From assembly GCF_001586275.1 (NCBI RefSeq), contig NZ_CP014545.1, positions 1,204,501 to 1,268,500 of the forward strand: a stretch of 64,000 nt of DNA, given 5' to 3'. The first letter of the stretch is position 1. Each line of letters opens with the position of its first letter. A program made the position numbers and the translations under genes. This document shows, one piece after another, positions 44,340 to 53,435 of the stretch. Under the pieces are notes generated by a model. It worked only from the letters and a program-made list of their open reading frames with translations. It was not told where the DNA came from and did no database searches. Origin of the DNA: Sphingorhabdus sp. M41 (GTDB taxonomy: Bacteria > Pseudomonadota > Alphaproteobacteria > Sphingomonadales > Sphingomonadaceae).

Positions 44340-45614
44340 ATGGTTGACGACAATCACAAAAGCAATTTGCCGCCGCTGACTTTGCACATACCAGAACCGA
44401 AATTCCGTCCGGGTGACGCAGTTGACTATAGCGATCTGGATATTCCCAAAGCCGGCGCGCAGGCGAGGCCGGACATCAATAGCGCGCCCAAAGACATGCA
44501 GGACATGGTCTATGACATGGTCCGCGTTCTGGATGACGATCACAAGGCTGTCGGTCCGTGGGATCCCAAGCTGGACGACGAAATATTGCTCAAGATGCTC
44601 CGCACAATGGTGCAGGTGCGGACCTTTGACGACCGGCTCCATCGCCAGCAGCGTCAGGGCAAGACCAGCTTCTACATGAAATGTACCGGCGAGGAGGCGA
44701 CATCGGTTGCCGCCGCCATGGCATTGCACGGCGATGACATGTGCTTCCCGAGCTATCGCCAGCAGGGCATATTGTTCGTTCGCGGCTATCCGATGATCGA
44801 GATGGTCAACCAGATATTTTCGAACAAGGCGGACAAGCTCAAGGGGCGCCAGCTGCCGATCATGTATAGTTCGAGCGAGCTGAATTTCTTCACCGTATCG
44901 GGCAATCTGACAACCCAATATCCGCAGGCCGTGGGCTGGGCGATGGCCAGCGCCAGCAAGGGTGACAGCCGGATCGCCGCCGCATGGTGCGGCGAGGGAT
45001 CGACCGCCGAGGGCGATTTTCACGCGGCGATGACCTTTGCCGCGGTCTATAATGCGCCGGTGATCATGAATGTGGTTAACAATCAGTGGGCGATTTCGTC
45101 CTTTTCCGGTTTTGCCGGGGCAGAGCGGACCACCTTTGCCGCGCGGGGTGCCGGCTATGGTATTGCCGCCTTGCGGGTCGACGGCAATGATCCGCTGGCT
45201 GTCTATGCGGCTACAAGCTGGGCTGCAGAACGGGCGCGGACCAATCAGGGCCCGACATTGATCGAACATTTCACTTATCGTGCGGAAGCGCACAGTACTT
45301 CGGATGATCCCACGGCCTATCGCAGCGCACAGGAGCGCGAAGAATGGCCGCTTGGCGACCCGATCATGCGGCTCAAGCGGCATTTGATCCAGCGCGGGGT
45401 CTGGAGCGAGGAGCAGCAGGAATCGCTCGATCAGGAATCGCTCGAGGCGGTCAAGGATGCGGTCAAGGAGGCCGCCAAAAACGGCATATTGGGCCACGGT
45501 CTGCACCAGCCGTTTGAAACCATGTTTCAGGATGTGTTTGAAGAAATGCCCTGGCATCTCAAGGAACAAGCCGCACAGGCCAATAAGGAACGGGAAATCA
45601 AATGGCCGTCATGA
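44340..45614 (+). CDS. bkdA1: Branched-chain 2-oxoacid dehydrogenase E1 alpha subunit
   Basis: Thiamine-diphosphate-dependent decarboxylase subunit acting on the 2-oxoacids of Val, Leu and Ile. The TPP/Mg motif is GEGSTAEGDFHAAM...NNQWAIS; the phosphorylation-loop-like YRAEAHSTSDDPTAYR is typical of the family. The 424-aa length with an N-terminal extension (PPLTLHIPEPKFRPGDAVDY) is characteristic of BkdA1 rather than pyruvate dehydrogenase E1alpha. It overlaps the E1beta gene by 13 bp. Confidence 0.95.
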   Translation: MVDDNHKSNLPPLTLHIPEPKFRPGDAVDYSDLDIPKAGAQARPDINSAPKDMQDMVYDMVRVLDDDHKAVGPWDPKLDDEILLKMLRTMVQVRTFDDRLHRQQRQGKTSFYMKCTGEEATSVAAAMALHGDDMCFPSYRQQGILFVRGYPMIEMVNQIFSNKADKLKGRQLPIMYSSSELNFFTVSGNLTTQYPQAVGWAMASASKGDSRIAAAWCGEGSTAEGDFHAAMTFAAVYNAPVIMNVVNNQWAISSFSGFAGAERTTFAARGAGYGIAALRVDGNDPLAVYAATSWAAERARTNQGPTLIEHFTYRAEAHSTSDDPTAYRSAQEREEWPLGDPIMRLKRHLIQRGVWSEEQQESLDQESLEAVKDAVKEAAKNGILGHGLHQPFETMFQDVFEEMPWHLKEQAAQANKEREIKWPS

Positions 45615-46624
45615 ACATGATAGAGGCTATCAACAACGGCCTCGAAACCATGATAGAACGCGACGACAATGTCGTGATCATGGGCGAAGACGTCGGCTAT
45701 TTCGGCGGTGTTTTCCGCGCGACTGCAGGCCTGCAGGAGAAGTTCGGCAAGACGCGATGCTTCGATACGCCGATTTCCGAATGCGGCATCATCGGCGCTG
45801 CGGTCGGCATGTGCGCTTATGGCCTGCGGCCGGTGCCGGAAATCCAGTTTGCCGATTATATCTATCCCGGAATGGATCAGCTGATCTCGGAAGCAGCGCG
45901 GCTGCGCTATCGGTCGGCGGGTGAATTTACTGCGCCGCTAACGGTCCGTTCGCCATTTGGCGGCGGGATTTTCGGGGGGCAGACGCACAGCCAGTCGCCG
46001 GAAGCCATGTTCACCCATGTTTCGGGGCTGAAAACAGTCATCCCTTCGACGCCTTATGATGCCAAGGGGCTGCTGATTGCGTCGATCGAGGATAATGATC
46101 CGGTGCTCTTCCTTGAGCCCAAGCGGATCTACAATGGGCCGTTTACCGGCTATTATGACAATCCGGTCTCGCCCTGGTCGAAATTTGCCGAATCCGAAGT
46201 GCCCGAGGGCCATTATACGGTGCCGCTGGGCAAGGCCAAGATCGTCCGCGAAGGCGATGCGGTGACGGTTCTGGCTTATGGCACGATGGTTCATGTCGCC
46301 AAGGCGGTGGTCGAGGAACATGGGATAAACGCCGAAGTCATCGATCTGCGGACTTTGGTGCCGCTCGATATCGAGACCATTGAAGAGTCGGTGAAAAAGA
46401 CTGGGCGCTGCCTGATCGTGCATGAGGCGACGCGGACGAGCGGCTTTGGCGCGGAACTGTCGGCGCTGGTGCAGGAACGCTGTTTCTACCATCTGGAAGC
46501 ACCGATTGAGCGGGTTACCGGATTTGACACACCCTATCCGCACAGCCTGGAATGGGCCTATTTTCCGGGACCGGTACGGATTGGTGAAGCGCTGGAAAAG
46601 ATTGTCGGGGATTTGAAATCATGA
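45602..46624 (+). CDS. bkdA2: Branched-chain 2-oxoacid dehydrogenase E1 beta subunit
   Basis: Partner of E1alpha in an alpha2beta2 decarboxylase. The 340-aa transketolase-like protein has MGEDVGYFGGVFRAT, TPISECGIIGAAVGM, RSPFGGGIFGGQTHSQSPE and the C-terminal domain VIDLRTLVPLDIETI. It overlaps both neighbours (13 bp and 4 bp), consistent with translational coupling and equal subunit amounts. Confidence 0.95.
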   Translation: MAVMNMIEAINNGLETMIERDDNVVIMGEDVGYFGGVFRATAGLQEKFGKTRCFDTPISECGIIGAAVGMCAYGLRPVPEIQFADYIYPGMDQLISEAARLRYRSAGEFTAPLTVRSPFGGGIFGGQTHSQSPEAMFTHVSGLKTVIPSTPYDAKGLLIASIEDNDPVLFLEPKRIYNGPFTGYYDNPVSPWSKFAESEVPEGHYTVPLGKAKIVREGDAVTVLAYGTMVHVAKAVVEEHGINAEVIDLRTLVPLDIETIEESVKKTGRCLIVHEATRTSGFGAELSALVQERCFYHLEAPIERVTGFDTPYPHSLEWAYFPGPVRIGEALEKIVGDLKS

Positions 46625-47940
46625 GCAAATATACATTCAACCTGCCTGACATTGGCGAGGGTATTGCCGAAGCGGAAATCGTCAAATGGCATATCAAGAT
46701 CGGGGATATTGTCGCCGAAGATGACCAGATTGCCGATGTCATGACCGACAAGGCGACTGTGGAGATGGAAGCGCCGGTTTCGGGCAAGATTGTCGCGATC
46801 GCCGGGGAGGAAGGCGACATTATCGCAATCGGTTCGATGCTGGTCGAGATCGAAGTCGAGGGCGAGGTTGATGCCGACAAATTGGAAGAATTGGAAGCAT
46901 CCAGTACCGTTGCCGATGTCTCTGAAACACCGAAGCCTGTCGCGAAAGATGATGGTCAAGTAACTGAAAATAAAGAAGAAAAATACAAGCCTTCCGCAAA
47001 TCCAACAGCGCAGGCCGATGCCGTAGAACCCGCTGCCGCTCCGGTCGCTTCCGATGGTCCGGCGACGGAACCTGCCGGGCAGAAAGTGCTCGCCACGCCG
47101 GCCGTTCGCAAGCGTGCTGCCGATCTCGGCGTCGATCTGAGTCAGGTCAAGGCCCAGGGCGAGCATATCCGGCACAGCGATCTCGACGCTTATCTGAACT
47201 ATGGTTCGGGGCAGGGCTACCGTCCGTCCGGTGCTGTGCAGAAACGTGACGACGAAAAGATCAAAGTTATCGGAATGCGGCGCAAAATTGCGCAAAATAT
47301 GGCAGATTCGAAACGAAATATACCACATTTCTCCTATGTCGACGAAATCGACATGACCGAGATCGAGGATATGCGTGGCGATCTGAATGCCAATCGCGGC
47401 GAGCGGGCCAAGCTTACGATCTTGCCGCTGATGATCGCCGCCATTTGCAAGGCCTTGCGCGATTTCCCGATGCTCAATGCGACCTATGATGATGAAGCGG
47501 GCTTTGTCACACGGCACGGCGCTGTGCATCTCGGCATGGCCACCCAGACTTCGCAGGGACTGATGGTTCCAGTGCTTCGCGACGCACAGGATATGAATGT
47601 CTGGCAGCTGGCATCGGAAATTAGCCGTCTGGCAGCGGCCGCGCGCGATGGCAGCGCCACCGCCAAGGAATTGTCGGGATCGACTTTGACCCTGACATCG
47701 CTCGGCCCGCTCGGCGGGATCGCGACAACGCCGGTGATCAACCGCCCCGAAGTGGCGATCATCGGCCCGAACAAGATTGTCGAACGGCCAATGATCATCG
47801 ACGGCGAAATTCACGCGCGCAAGCTTATGAACCTGTCGATCTCGTGCGATCACCGGGTTGTCGATGGCTATGATGCGGCCAGCTATGTGCAGGCGCTGAA
47901 GCATTTTCTGGAAACGCCGGTGCTGCTGTTCGCTGACTGA
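46621..47940 (+). CDS. bkdB: Branched-chain 2-oxoacid dehydrogenase E2 (lipoyl acyltransferase)
   Basis: Core acyltransferase of the complex. The N-terminal lipoyl domain has the modified Lys in MTDKATVEMEAP (about residue 44). An Ala/Pro/Glu-rich linker follows, then the E3-binding domain (LATPAVRKRAADLGVDLSQV) and the catalytic domain ending SCDHRVVDGYDAAS with the HxxxDG motif. The length is 439 aa. No E3 (dihydrolipoamide dehydrogenase) gene follows; a shared E3 from elsewhere is likely. Confidence 0.95.
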   Translation: MSKYTFNLPDIGEGIAEAEIVKWHIKIGDIVAEDDQIADVMTDKATVEMEAPVSGKIVAIAGEEGDIIAIGSMLVEIEVEGEVDADKLEELEASSTVADVSETPKPVAKDDGQVTENKEEKYKPSANPTAQADAVEPAAAPVASDGPATEPAGQKVLATPAVRKRAADLGVDLSQVKAQGEHIRHSDLDAYLNYGSGQGYRPSGAVQKRDDEKIKVIGMRRKIAQNMADSKRNIPHFSYVDEIDMTEIEDMRGDLNANRGERAKLTILPLMIAAICKALRDFPMLNATYDDEAGFVTRHGAVHLGMATQTSQGLMVPVLRDAQDMNVWQLASEISRLAAAARDGSATAKELSGSTLTLTSLGPLGGIATTPVINRPEVAIIGPNKIVERPMIIDGEIHARKLMNLSISCDHRVVDGYDAASYVQALKHFLETPVLLFAD

Positions 47941-47957
47941 TGAGGGTGGGCGAGCTG

Positions 47958-48028
47958 CCGTTCGTCCTGAGCTTGTCGAAGGACAACTTGGGTCGATATG
48001 TGCACTTCGACAAGCTCAGTGCGAACGG
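47958..48028. repeat. Sphingomonad-type intergenic palindrome
   Basis: Left arm CCGTTCGTCCTGAGCTTGTC (from 47958) continues to GAAGGAC; the right arm GTGCACTTCGACAAGCTCAG runs on to GCGAACGG (48028). The arms are inverted copies with a few mismatches, separated by about 17 bp. This CTGAGCTTGTCGAAG palindrome is common between genes in sphingomonads (recalled knowledge, not searched). It may act as a terminator or an RNA-stability element. Confidence 0.8.
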
Positions 48029-48045
48029 AATGGGGCAAGTGCAGT

Positions 48046-48209
48046 CCTTCTCCCGTGAGGGAGAAGGATGCAAAGACTTGGCAGCTTGGCTGCTTAGTCG
48101 CAGCTGGATGAGGGTGTTCTGCGCTTCAGAGGACAGAACGCCCTCATCCAACGCCGCCTAATTCGCTTCGCTCATAAGGCTCTGTATCCTTCTCCCTCAC
48201 GGGAGAAGG
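48046..48209. repeat. Nested inverted repeat with central hairpin
   Basis: The outer arms 48046-48072 and 48183-48209 are 27-bp inverted copies with a single mismatch (CCTTCTCCCGTGAGGGAGAA begins the left arm, itself a small palindrome). Inside, 48105-48121 and 48134-48150 form a 17-bp hairpin with one G-T mismatch. No open frame of any family is inside. The 164-bp size, long terminal inverted repeats and lack of genes fit a small non-autonomous element or REP-like module. No target-site duplication was identified. Confidence 0.65.
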
Positions 48210-48230
48210 GGTCGGCCTGCGCCTCCACCT

Positions 48231-51200
48231 TCAAAGCCCGAGGCTGCCCAGGCTTTCCTGGTCGAATTTCAGGCGGAAGGTGATGAACGGGCCGTCGCGG
48301 GTGTAGCGGCTTTCTTCAAAGTCGCGGTCTGCAAAGCCGACCACATTATAGCCGACCGAAATATAGGCGTTCTTGAACGGCGTGATGCCGACGCTCGGGC
48401 CGCCGGAATAGGCGATGCTGTCAAAATCATTGCCGACGCGGGCCGTGGCCTGGCCGCCGACATCGATGGTGTCGGAAAGGTCGAACTTTACGTCTGCACC
48501 GATGACGTTGCTCCAGCCTTCAACATCATCCTGCCCGAAGCGGTCGAACACATAGCGGCTTCCCCAGAAGAGACTATATTCCCCTGCTTCCTTGAAGCGG
48601 CCCTGATTTGCATTGATCGGCGTATAGTTCACGCTCAAGCTGTTGATGATCCGGCGCGAAGTGACATTGCCATCGACGAGCAGCGGCGCACCGCCAATCG
48701 GTCCGGATGTACCAGCGACGGCATGGCGCACGCGATCTTCCCGGAATTCGAGTTTTTCAAGCCAGGACCATTCGCTGTCTGCGGGACGATGTGCCCAGCT
48801 GGCTTCCGCTTCGATCACTCTTGTGCTTACCCCGGTTTCGTCTTCCGCTACAAATATACTTGCCAGTGCACCGAGTGCGCTGCCTTCGCCTATCTGTTTG
48901 AGCAGCGCGGTGGTGAAACCATAGCGGGTGCTGATGTCACCATCGCGATATTCTGCGCGGCTGGTCCAGCTCCAGTCGGCGTTGCGATAGGTGGCACCGG
49001 CGGTGACCGCGAGAAAATCCTCGGTCAGTATCGCGTCATTGCCGAGAAAGCCGCCCGAGATGACCGGCTGTTCATCATTGATGACATCGCCGCGATCAAA
49101 TCCGCTGATGGTTTCATTGCCATCCAGCGAGAAATCGACGGTCCATTTGTCGTCAATCGGTATGCTCTGTGTCAAGCCGTAGGCGGCATAGCTGCGCGGA
49201 CCATATTCGGTAATTTCCTGCTGGTTCATGCTGCTGACGATGCGCGCGCCGTTCCAGGGTGAGACGTCGACGCCGATCCGGGCGGTGCGGGCGTCGATAT
49301 TCTCGCCATCGGCAATTTCGTAGGTGCCGATGATCTTGATATTCTCGGTCAGGGCGTAGCGCGCAGAGAAGCTGTGCCGCGCGGGGAAGTCGATGCTTTC
49401 GTCCTGACCGCCGAGCGCAAATTCGGTCTGGGCATCCAGTTCCAGCTTGCCGTCGAACAGCCGCTGCGTGGCACCGAGCCGGACCAGCCTGGATTCGTTG
49501 ACCGTACCGTCGGAGAGCTGGTCATTGGCATAGACAAGGCCAGCACGGAAAGACGTGTTGTCGGTGCGATATTCCAGTTCCGCGGTACCGGCGCGGCGGC
49601 GAGCGTCCGACATCAGAAAGTTTTCCTGATAGCCGGTGACCGCCAGAGACAGATTTTCACGGATGCGAACCCGGGCATCGATGCCGAATTTGCGGGTGCC
49701 GGACTCTGCTGCATTGAGCTGGCCCAGGCCATAGCCGGATGCCTGGCGTCTGACATAAGCGAGAATGTCGAATTTCGAGCCGTGATGTTCGGCTTCGACC
49801 AGCCATGCGGTTGCGGCTATTCCCGTGTTTGTCGCCGTGGAGTCTTTTGCCTCATTGTCGGTCACGGCAAGCTCCGCCCGGAATTCGGTGTTGAGGTCCG
49901 GCCGGTAGCGAATGTCGACACCGAGCAGATCGGTTTTGACGCTCTCATTCTCATCATGCACGGCCGTTGCGCCGATTTTCATTTTTTGGTCGGCGCTTTG
50001 ATAGGTCGCACGGCCACCGGTGTTGAGATTGCGGTCGCCAATGCCGAGCACTTCATATTCGGCGATGATGAATTGCGGATCAAGCGCGCTGCTGCGGCTC
50101 AGGATCGGTTCGCGGAAGCGCAATGTCCCAGCGAGATAGTCGATGTCATAATCGATATGCCGGGTCAATTCGCGCCGTTCGGCGATCTTGTCCGAACGGA
50201 ATCGATCGCGCGTTTCCAGTGTGATTCGTTCGCTATTGGCGAGGATATCGCGGCTGGTCAGGGCATAGGGGCCGGAAAGACCGTTGCCCTGGATTTCCTC
50301 GCGGCGGAACCGGTTGGGCGAATCTGCGGCAAAGCCGTTGAGATGTACCTGGTCGCTGCGATATTCGGCCTTGATGCCATTGAACGCGCGCTGGTAACGG
50401 GCCAGTTCAGGTTCGCTGATCCCGGTTTCATAATCGCCGAACAGCGCATAAAATTGGGGCCGTTCCAGCTTCAGATAGAGGCGGCGGACCGATGCGGCGT
50501 CATAACGTTGCTCGCTACGGTCGGCATAAACCGTGTAATAGCGGCGCGGATCAATGACGCCCTGGAACCGTGTTTCATCATCCCGCTTGTCGCTGTCATA
50601 GGCGAGGGTCATCAGCCATTTTCCGGTCAACCGACCCTTGGCATAAAGCGCGATCCGGCCATCAACGTTGATATTGTCCTCATCGCCTGCAAGATCCTCA
50701 AGCCGCTCGTCGAGCGTATTGAAACCGAGCGTGCCGGCAGCAAAGCCAACAACGGTCCATGGTCGGTCGCCGGGATCGAGCCATGTTTCAACCCGCTGGA
50801 CGCGTTCGACTTCGCCGTCGCGGAAAGGAAAAGAGATGCTGAGCGATCCGGACGCGGTCGTCGGCGCCAATTCGATATAAGCGATGCCATCCTCGCCTTC
50901 GACCTGCCAGACGGGCGCTCCCCGTTCGAGACCGGCGAGCTGGTTGGCTTGCTGGGCATCGATTTCAATGGCCGGTGCATAAGGCACAGGCACCGAGAAG
51001 TCGCCAACCGAGCCATGGCGAGCGGGCCTGCCGTTGCGGTCGGTCAGTCGCACCGCAATCACTGGGCGGGTTACGCCATCAGCGATCAGGACCGAGTGAT
51101 CCTTGAGCAATTCAGCATTGAGCGGACTACCGGCATAATGAACCGTGCGTTCCAGTTGCTGCACGAGTTCACCGTTCCGATCGATCACCCGGGCCACGAA

Positions 51201-53369
51201 GACATTGGCCCGGTCGCCAATTTCGATCCCGCGCCAGGTACTGACCCGGACCTTGCCGTCGGCGCTCTTCTTCATCCCGTCATAGGCAAGCGGATTAACC
51301 GCTACGCCATTGATCGACAGTTCGATTTTCTGCCCGGCATGATGTTTGATGGCGACGCGCAGCGCCTTGACCCGCGGATTATGATCCTCTTCGGGAAAAA
51401 GCCACGCGATGCCGGGTTCCTGTCCGGAGATATAGTCGCGACCGGCTCCGGCCGCTTCGGGATCGGACAGAGGCTCGGGCTTTTGATAGCTGGCGGGCTT
51501 GTCCATTTCTCTTGCAGCGACTTTTCTGGCCCGGAAATCGGCGCGTTTCAGTGCGCCGCCACGGCCCTCGACGAAGCGGGAAATATGGCTGCCTGCGGTC
51601 CGTGTGTTTTGCGCACAGTCGACCGGTGCCAGATCGGCGGGGAAGGTCGAGGGGTCGACTTGCACCACGTGCAGGCCGGGTTTGAGGCCTTCGAAATGAT
51701 AGCGACCGTCGCGGTCGGTGATCGTGTAGGTTCCGTCTTGCAGCATCACGCGAACACCTGCGATTCCCGAGGCTTCCCGGGGATCGGTTCCGCATCCGCC
51801 TTCGGTGATCCGGCCGACAAGGGTGAATCGTTCAGAAATTCCGTCACGGACAATGCTGACGATTGCATCGACAGTCGGACTGGTGGCGCCGCGATCATCA
51901 CGCGCCGAGGCAAGGTTCAGGGCGTCGCCGGGCTGGGCATCCTGACGCACTTCCGCAATATAGGTAAACAATCCGCTAGCCGACGGGGGCAGGGGCGGGG
52001 CCTCAACGGTAAAATCCCGTCCATTGGCTTCGACATTGGCGATAATCAACCTGCCATTGTAGCGGACCGTGCCGGCTTTCAGGCGCATCGCAGCAGGCAG
52101 CTGGTCGGAAAGTAGAATCTGGCCGCTATTGCGCGTGGAATCCGTATTTCCCACCGCTATCCGATATTGCACAGCGTCTCCGGGTGCCGCCTGGGCAGTG
52201 GATGCCGTTTTTGTGATCGTCAGCGGCGCTCCGGGCCGGTCAAGTGGTACGTCCACCCGAACCGGGGCCGGACCATTCAATATGATGTTACCGCCAAAGG
52301 ATCCGTCGACAATAGTGAAGGGAAGTCCATCCGACCGCCGCAAACCAGCCAGTTGCCGGGGTGTGGCCACCGACGCGAAGCTATAAGGCTGCGGTGGTTC
52401 GACCAGCAGGCGATATTCGCCGGCCCGGGCGAAGGGAAAGCGATAGAAGCCGTCGCGGAAATTGTAGAGGGTTCCGCCGCTATCGGTGACGGTTCCCCCT
52501 GCAATCACGGTGCTGGGAAATATCGAGACGCCGTCGTCGCCAAAGACATCGGCTGGCTGGCCGGTAGCCGTGTCGATGAGGGTGACGCGCGCTCCGCTGA
52601 TCGGTGTGCCGTCGCCACTGTCGAAAATCTCTCCGAAAGGATCGACCAGGATGCCGACTTTTGCGCTACCGATTGCATTGCCGCTGATTTCATGGACAGT
52701 GATATCAAAAGTTTCACCGCGCTTGACCGACAGGACGCAATCGCCCTGCATCGGGGCAGGCGGAACCGCAGCCGTATTGATCAGCGCGACAAACCGGCCG
52801 CTATCGGCCGCAGTCTCGATGATATTTATCTGCTCCCGGTCGCCCGTGGGCGTGGTGAGCAATATATCAAAGCTGTCGATTGCCAGCGGATCCACATTGC
52901 TGCTTGCGGAGAGAATCGAGATTATCAGTGGTTCGCCCGCCCTGATATTGTCGGTTGGCATGACCGAGGCCGGATTTGTCGGTGTTCCTGCGAATGCGCC
53001 GGTGAGACCGATCGGGATATTGCCCTGCAAGCCCCGGCACATCGTGCCCGCCAGCGGTATCTTTTCGGAACCGGGAGGGTCAGCGAAGTGAAAAAGCATG
53101 ACTTCGAACGGCTGCATCGGCGGCGGAACGACCTGGATGTCGATTCGGTTGGATGGTTTCTGCTGCCGCCGGCTGCCGATATCCCATTCTGCTCGGGCGA
53201 TATTGCTGATGAGCGGCAGGTTCTGCGTCTGATTGCCGGCAAAATTCGTTGCCTGAGGCTGCTCCTCGGCAAAATCGGGTTGCGCGACTGCCATAGAGGC
53301 AGACGCGGTCAACGCGCATGCAGCAAATGCCAGACCGACTGGCCTAAAAAAGGTGGGGAATATACCCAC
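48231..53369 (-). CDS. Giant exported DUF11 / outer-membrane beta-barrel protein
   Basis: A 1712-aa protein starting at GTG 53369 (no strong SD), with a signal peptide ending near AVAQ (residue 30). An N-terminal beta-rich region contains a CarboxypepD/SdrB-like segment (about 245-325). A DUF11 repeat lies at about 383-505 (LTITKTASTAQAAPGDAVQY, then SDQLPAAMRL). A second SdrB-like fold follows (about 520-575, GVRVMLQDGTYTITDRDGRY). More beta-sandwich sequence precedes a C-terminal half (about 900-1712) of alternating amphipathic strands with many Asp/Arg/Tyr turns, ending FITFRLKFDQESLGSLGL, which I read as an outer-membrane barrel. It is the last gene of a four-gene unit of exported proteins. 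The overall architecture matches no family I can name with confidence. Confidence 0.75.
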   Translation of the reverse strand: MGIFPTFFRPVGLAFAACALTASASMAVAQPDFAEEQPQATNFAGNQTQNLPLISNIARAEWDIGSRRQQKPSNRIDIQVVPPPMQPFEVMLFHFADPPGSEKIPLAGTMCRGLQGNIPIGLTGAFAGTPTNPASVMPTDNIRAGEPLIISILSASSNVDPLAIDSFDILLTTPTGDREQINIIETAADSGRFVALINTAAVPPAPMQGDCVLSVKRGETFDITVHEISGNAIGSAKVGILVDPFGEIFDSGDGTPISGARVTLIDTATGQPADVFGDDGVSIFPSTVIAGGTVTDSGGTLYNFRDGFYRFPFARAGEYRLLVEPPQPYSFASVATPRQLAGLRRSDGLPFTIVDGSFGGNIILNGPAPVRVDVPLDRPGAPLTITKTASTAQAAPGDAVQYRIAVGNTDSTRNSGQILLSDQLPAAMRLKAGTVRYNGRLIIANVEANGRDFTVEAPPLPPSASGLFTYIAEVRQDAQPGDALNLASARDDRGATSPTVDAIVSIVRDGISERFTLVGRITEGGCGTDPREASGIAGVRVMLQDGTYTITDRDGRYHFEGLKPGLHVVQVDPSTFPADLAPVDCAQNTRTAGSHISRFVEGRGGALKRADFRARKVAAREMDKPASYQKPEPLSDPEAAGAGRDYISGQEPGIAWLFPEEDHNPRVKALRVAIKHHAGQKIELSINGVAVNPLAYDGMKKSADGKVRVSTWRGIEIGDRANVFVARVIDRNGELVQQLERTVHYAGSPLNAELLKDHSVLIADGVTRPVIAVRLTDRNGRPARHGSVGDFSVPVPYAPAIEIDAQQANQLAGLERGAPVWQVEGEDGIAYIELAPTTASGSLSISFPFRDGEVERVQRVETWLDPGDRPWTVVGFAAGTLGFNTLDERLEDLAGDEDNINVDGRIALYAKGRLTGKWLMTLAYDSDKRDDETRFQGVIDPRRYYTVYADRSEQRYDAASVRRLYLKLERPQFYALFGDYETGISEPELARYQRAFNGIKAEYRSDQVHLNGFAADSPNRFRREEIQGNGLSGPYALTSRDILANSERITLETRDRFRSDKIAERRELTRHIDYDIDYLAGTLRFREPILSRSSALDPQFIIAEYEVLGIGDRNLNTGGRATYQSADQKMKIGATAVHDENESVKTDLLGVDIRYRPDLNTEFRAELAVTDNEAKDSTATNTGIAATAWLVEAEHHGSKFDILAYVRRQASGYGLGQLNAAESGTRKFGIDARVRIRENLSLAVTGYQENFLMSDARRRAGTAELEYRTDNTSFRAGLVYANDQLSDGTVNESRLVRLGATQRLFDGKLELDAQTEFALGGQDESIDFPARHSFSARYALTENIKIIGTYEIADGENIDARTARIGVDVSPWNGARIVSSMNQQEITEYGPRSYAAYGLTQSIPIDDKWTVDFSLDGNETISGFDRGDVINDEQPVISGGFLGNDAILTEDFLAVTAGATYRNADWSWTSRAEYRDGDISTRYGFTTALLKQIGEGSALGALASIFVAEDETGVSTRVIEAEASWAHRPADSEWSWLEKLEFREDRVRHAVAGTSGPIGGAPLLVDGNVTSRRIINSLSVNYTPINANQGRFKEAGEYSLFWGSRYVFDRFGQDDVEGWSNVIGADVKFDLSDTIDVGGQATARVGNDFDSIAYSGGPSVGITPFKNAYISVGYNVVGFADRDFEESRYTRDGPFITFRLKFDQESLGSLGL

Positions 53370-53389
53370 AGCTAGAGCCGCGATTCAGC

Positions 53390-53417
53390 GGCAAACCGGT
53401 AAAAATGCCGGTTTGCC
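53390..53417 (-). promoter_or_regulatory. Perfect hairpin just upstream of the giant gene
   Basis: GGCAAACCGG (53390-53399) and CCGGTTTGCC (53408-53417) form a 10-bp perfect stem with an 8-base A/T-rich loop, in the 66-bp spacer before the GTG start. No T-run follows on the minus strand. It may lower read-through into, or alter stability of, the giant-gene message. Confidence 0.55.
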
Positions 53418-53435
53418 GTCAAATTGCGATATGCT

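Noticed and set aside
44166-45569. 467-codon minus-strand open frame opposite the E1alpha gene
   Set aside because: Antisense to an unmistakable TPP-dependent E1alpha subunit.
47940-48161. 73-codon frame containing FVLSLSKDN
   Set aside because: It is translation of the intergenic palindrome, a frequent false annotation in sphingomonads.
49374-52115. 913-codon open frame on the plus strand inside the giant DUF11 gene
   Set aside because: It is antisense to a gene with signal peptide and recognisable domains; it has no signal peptide, SD or family.
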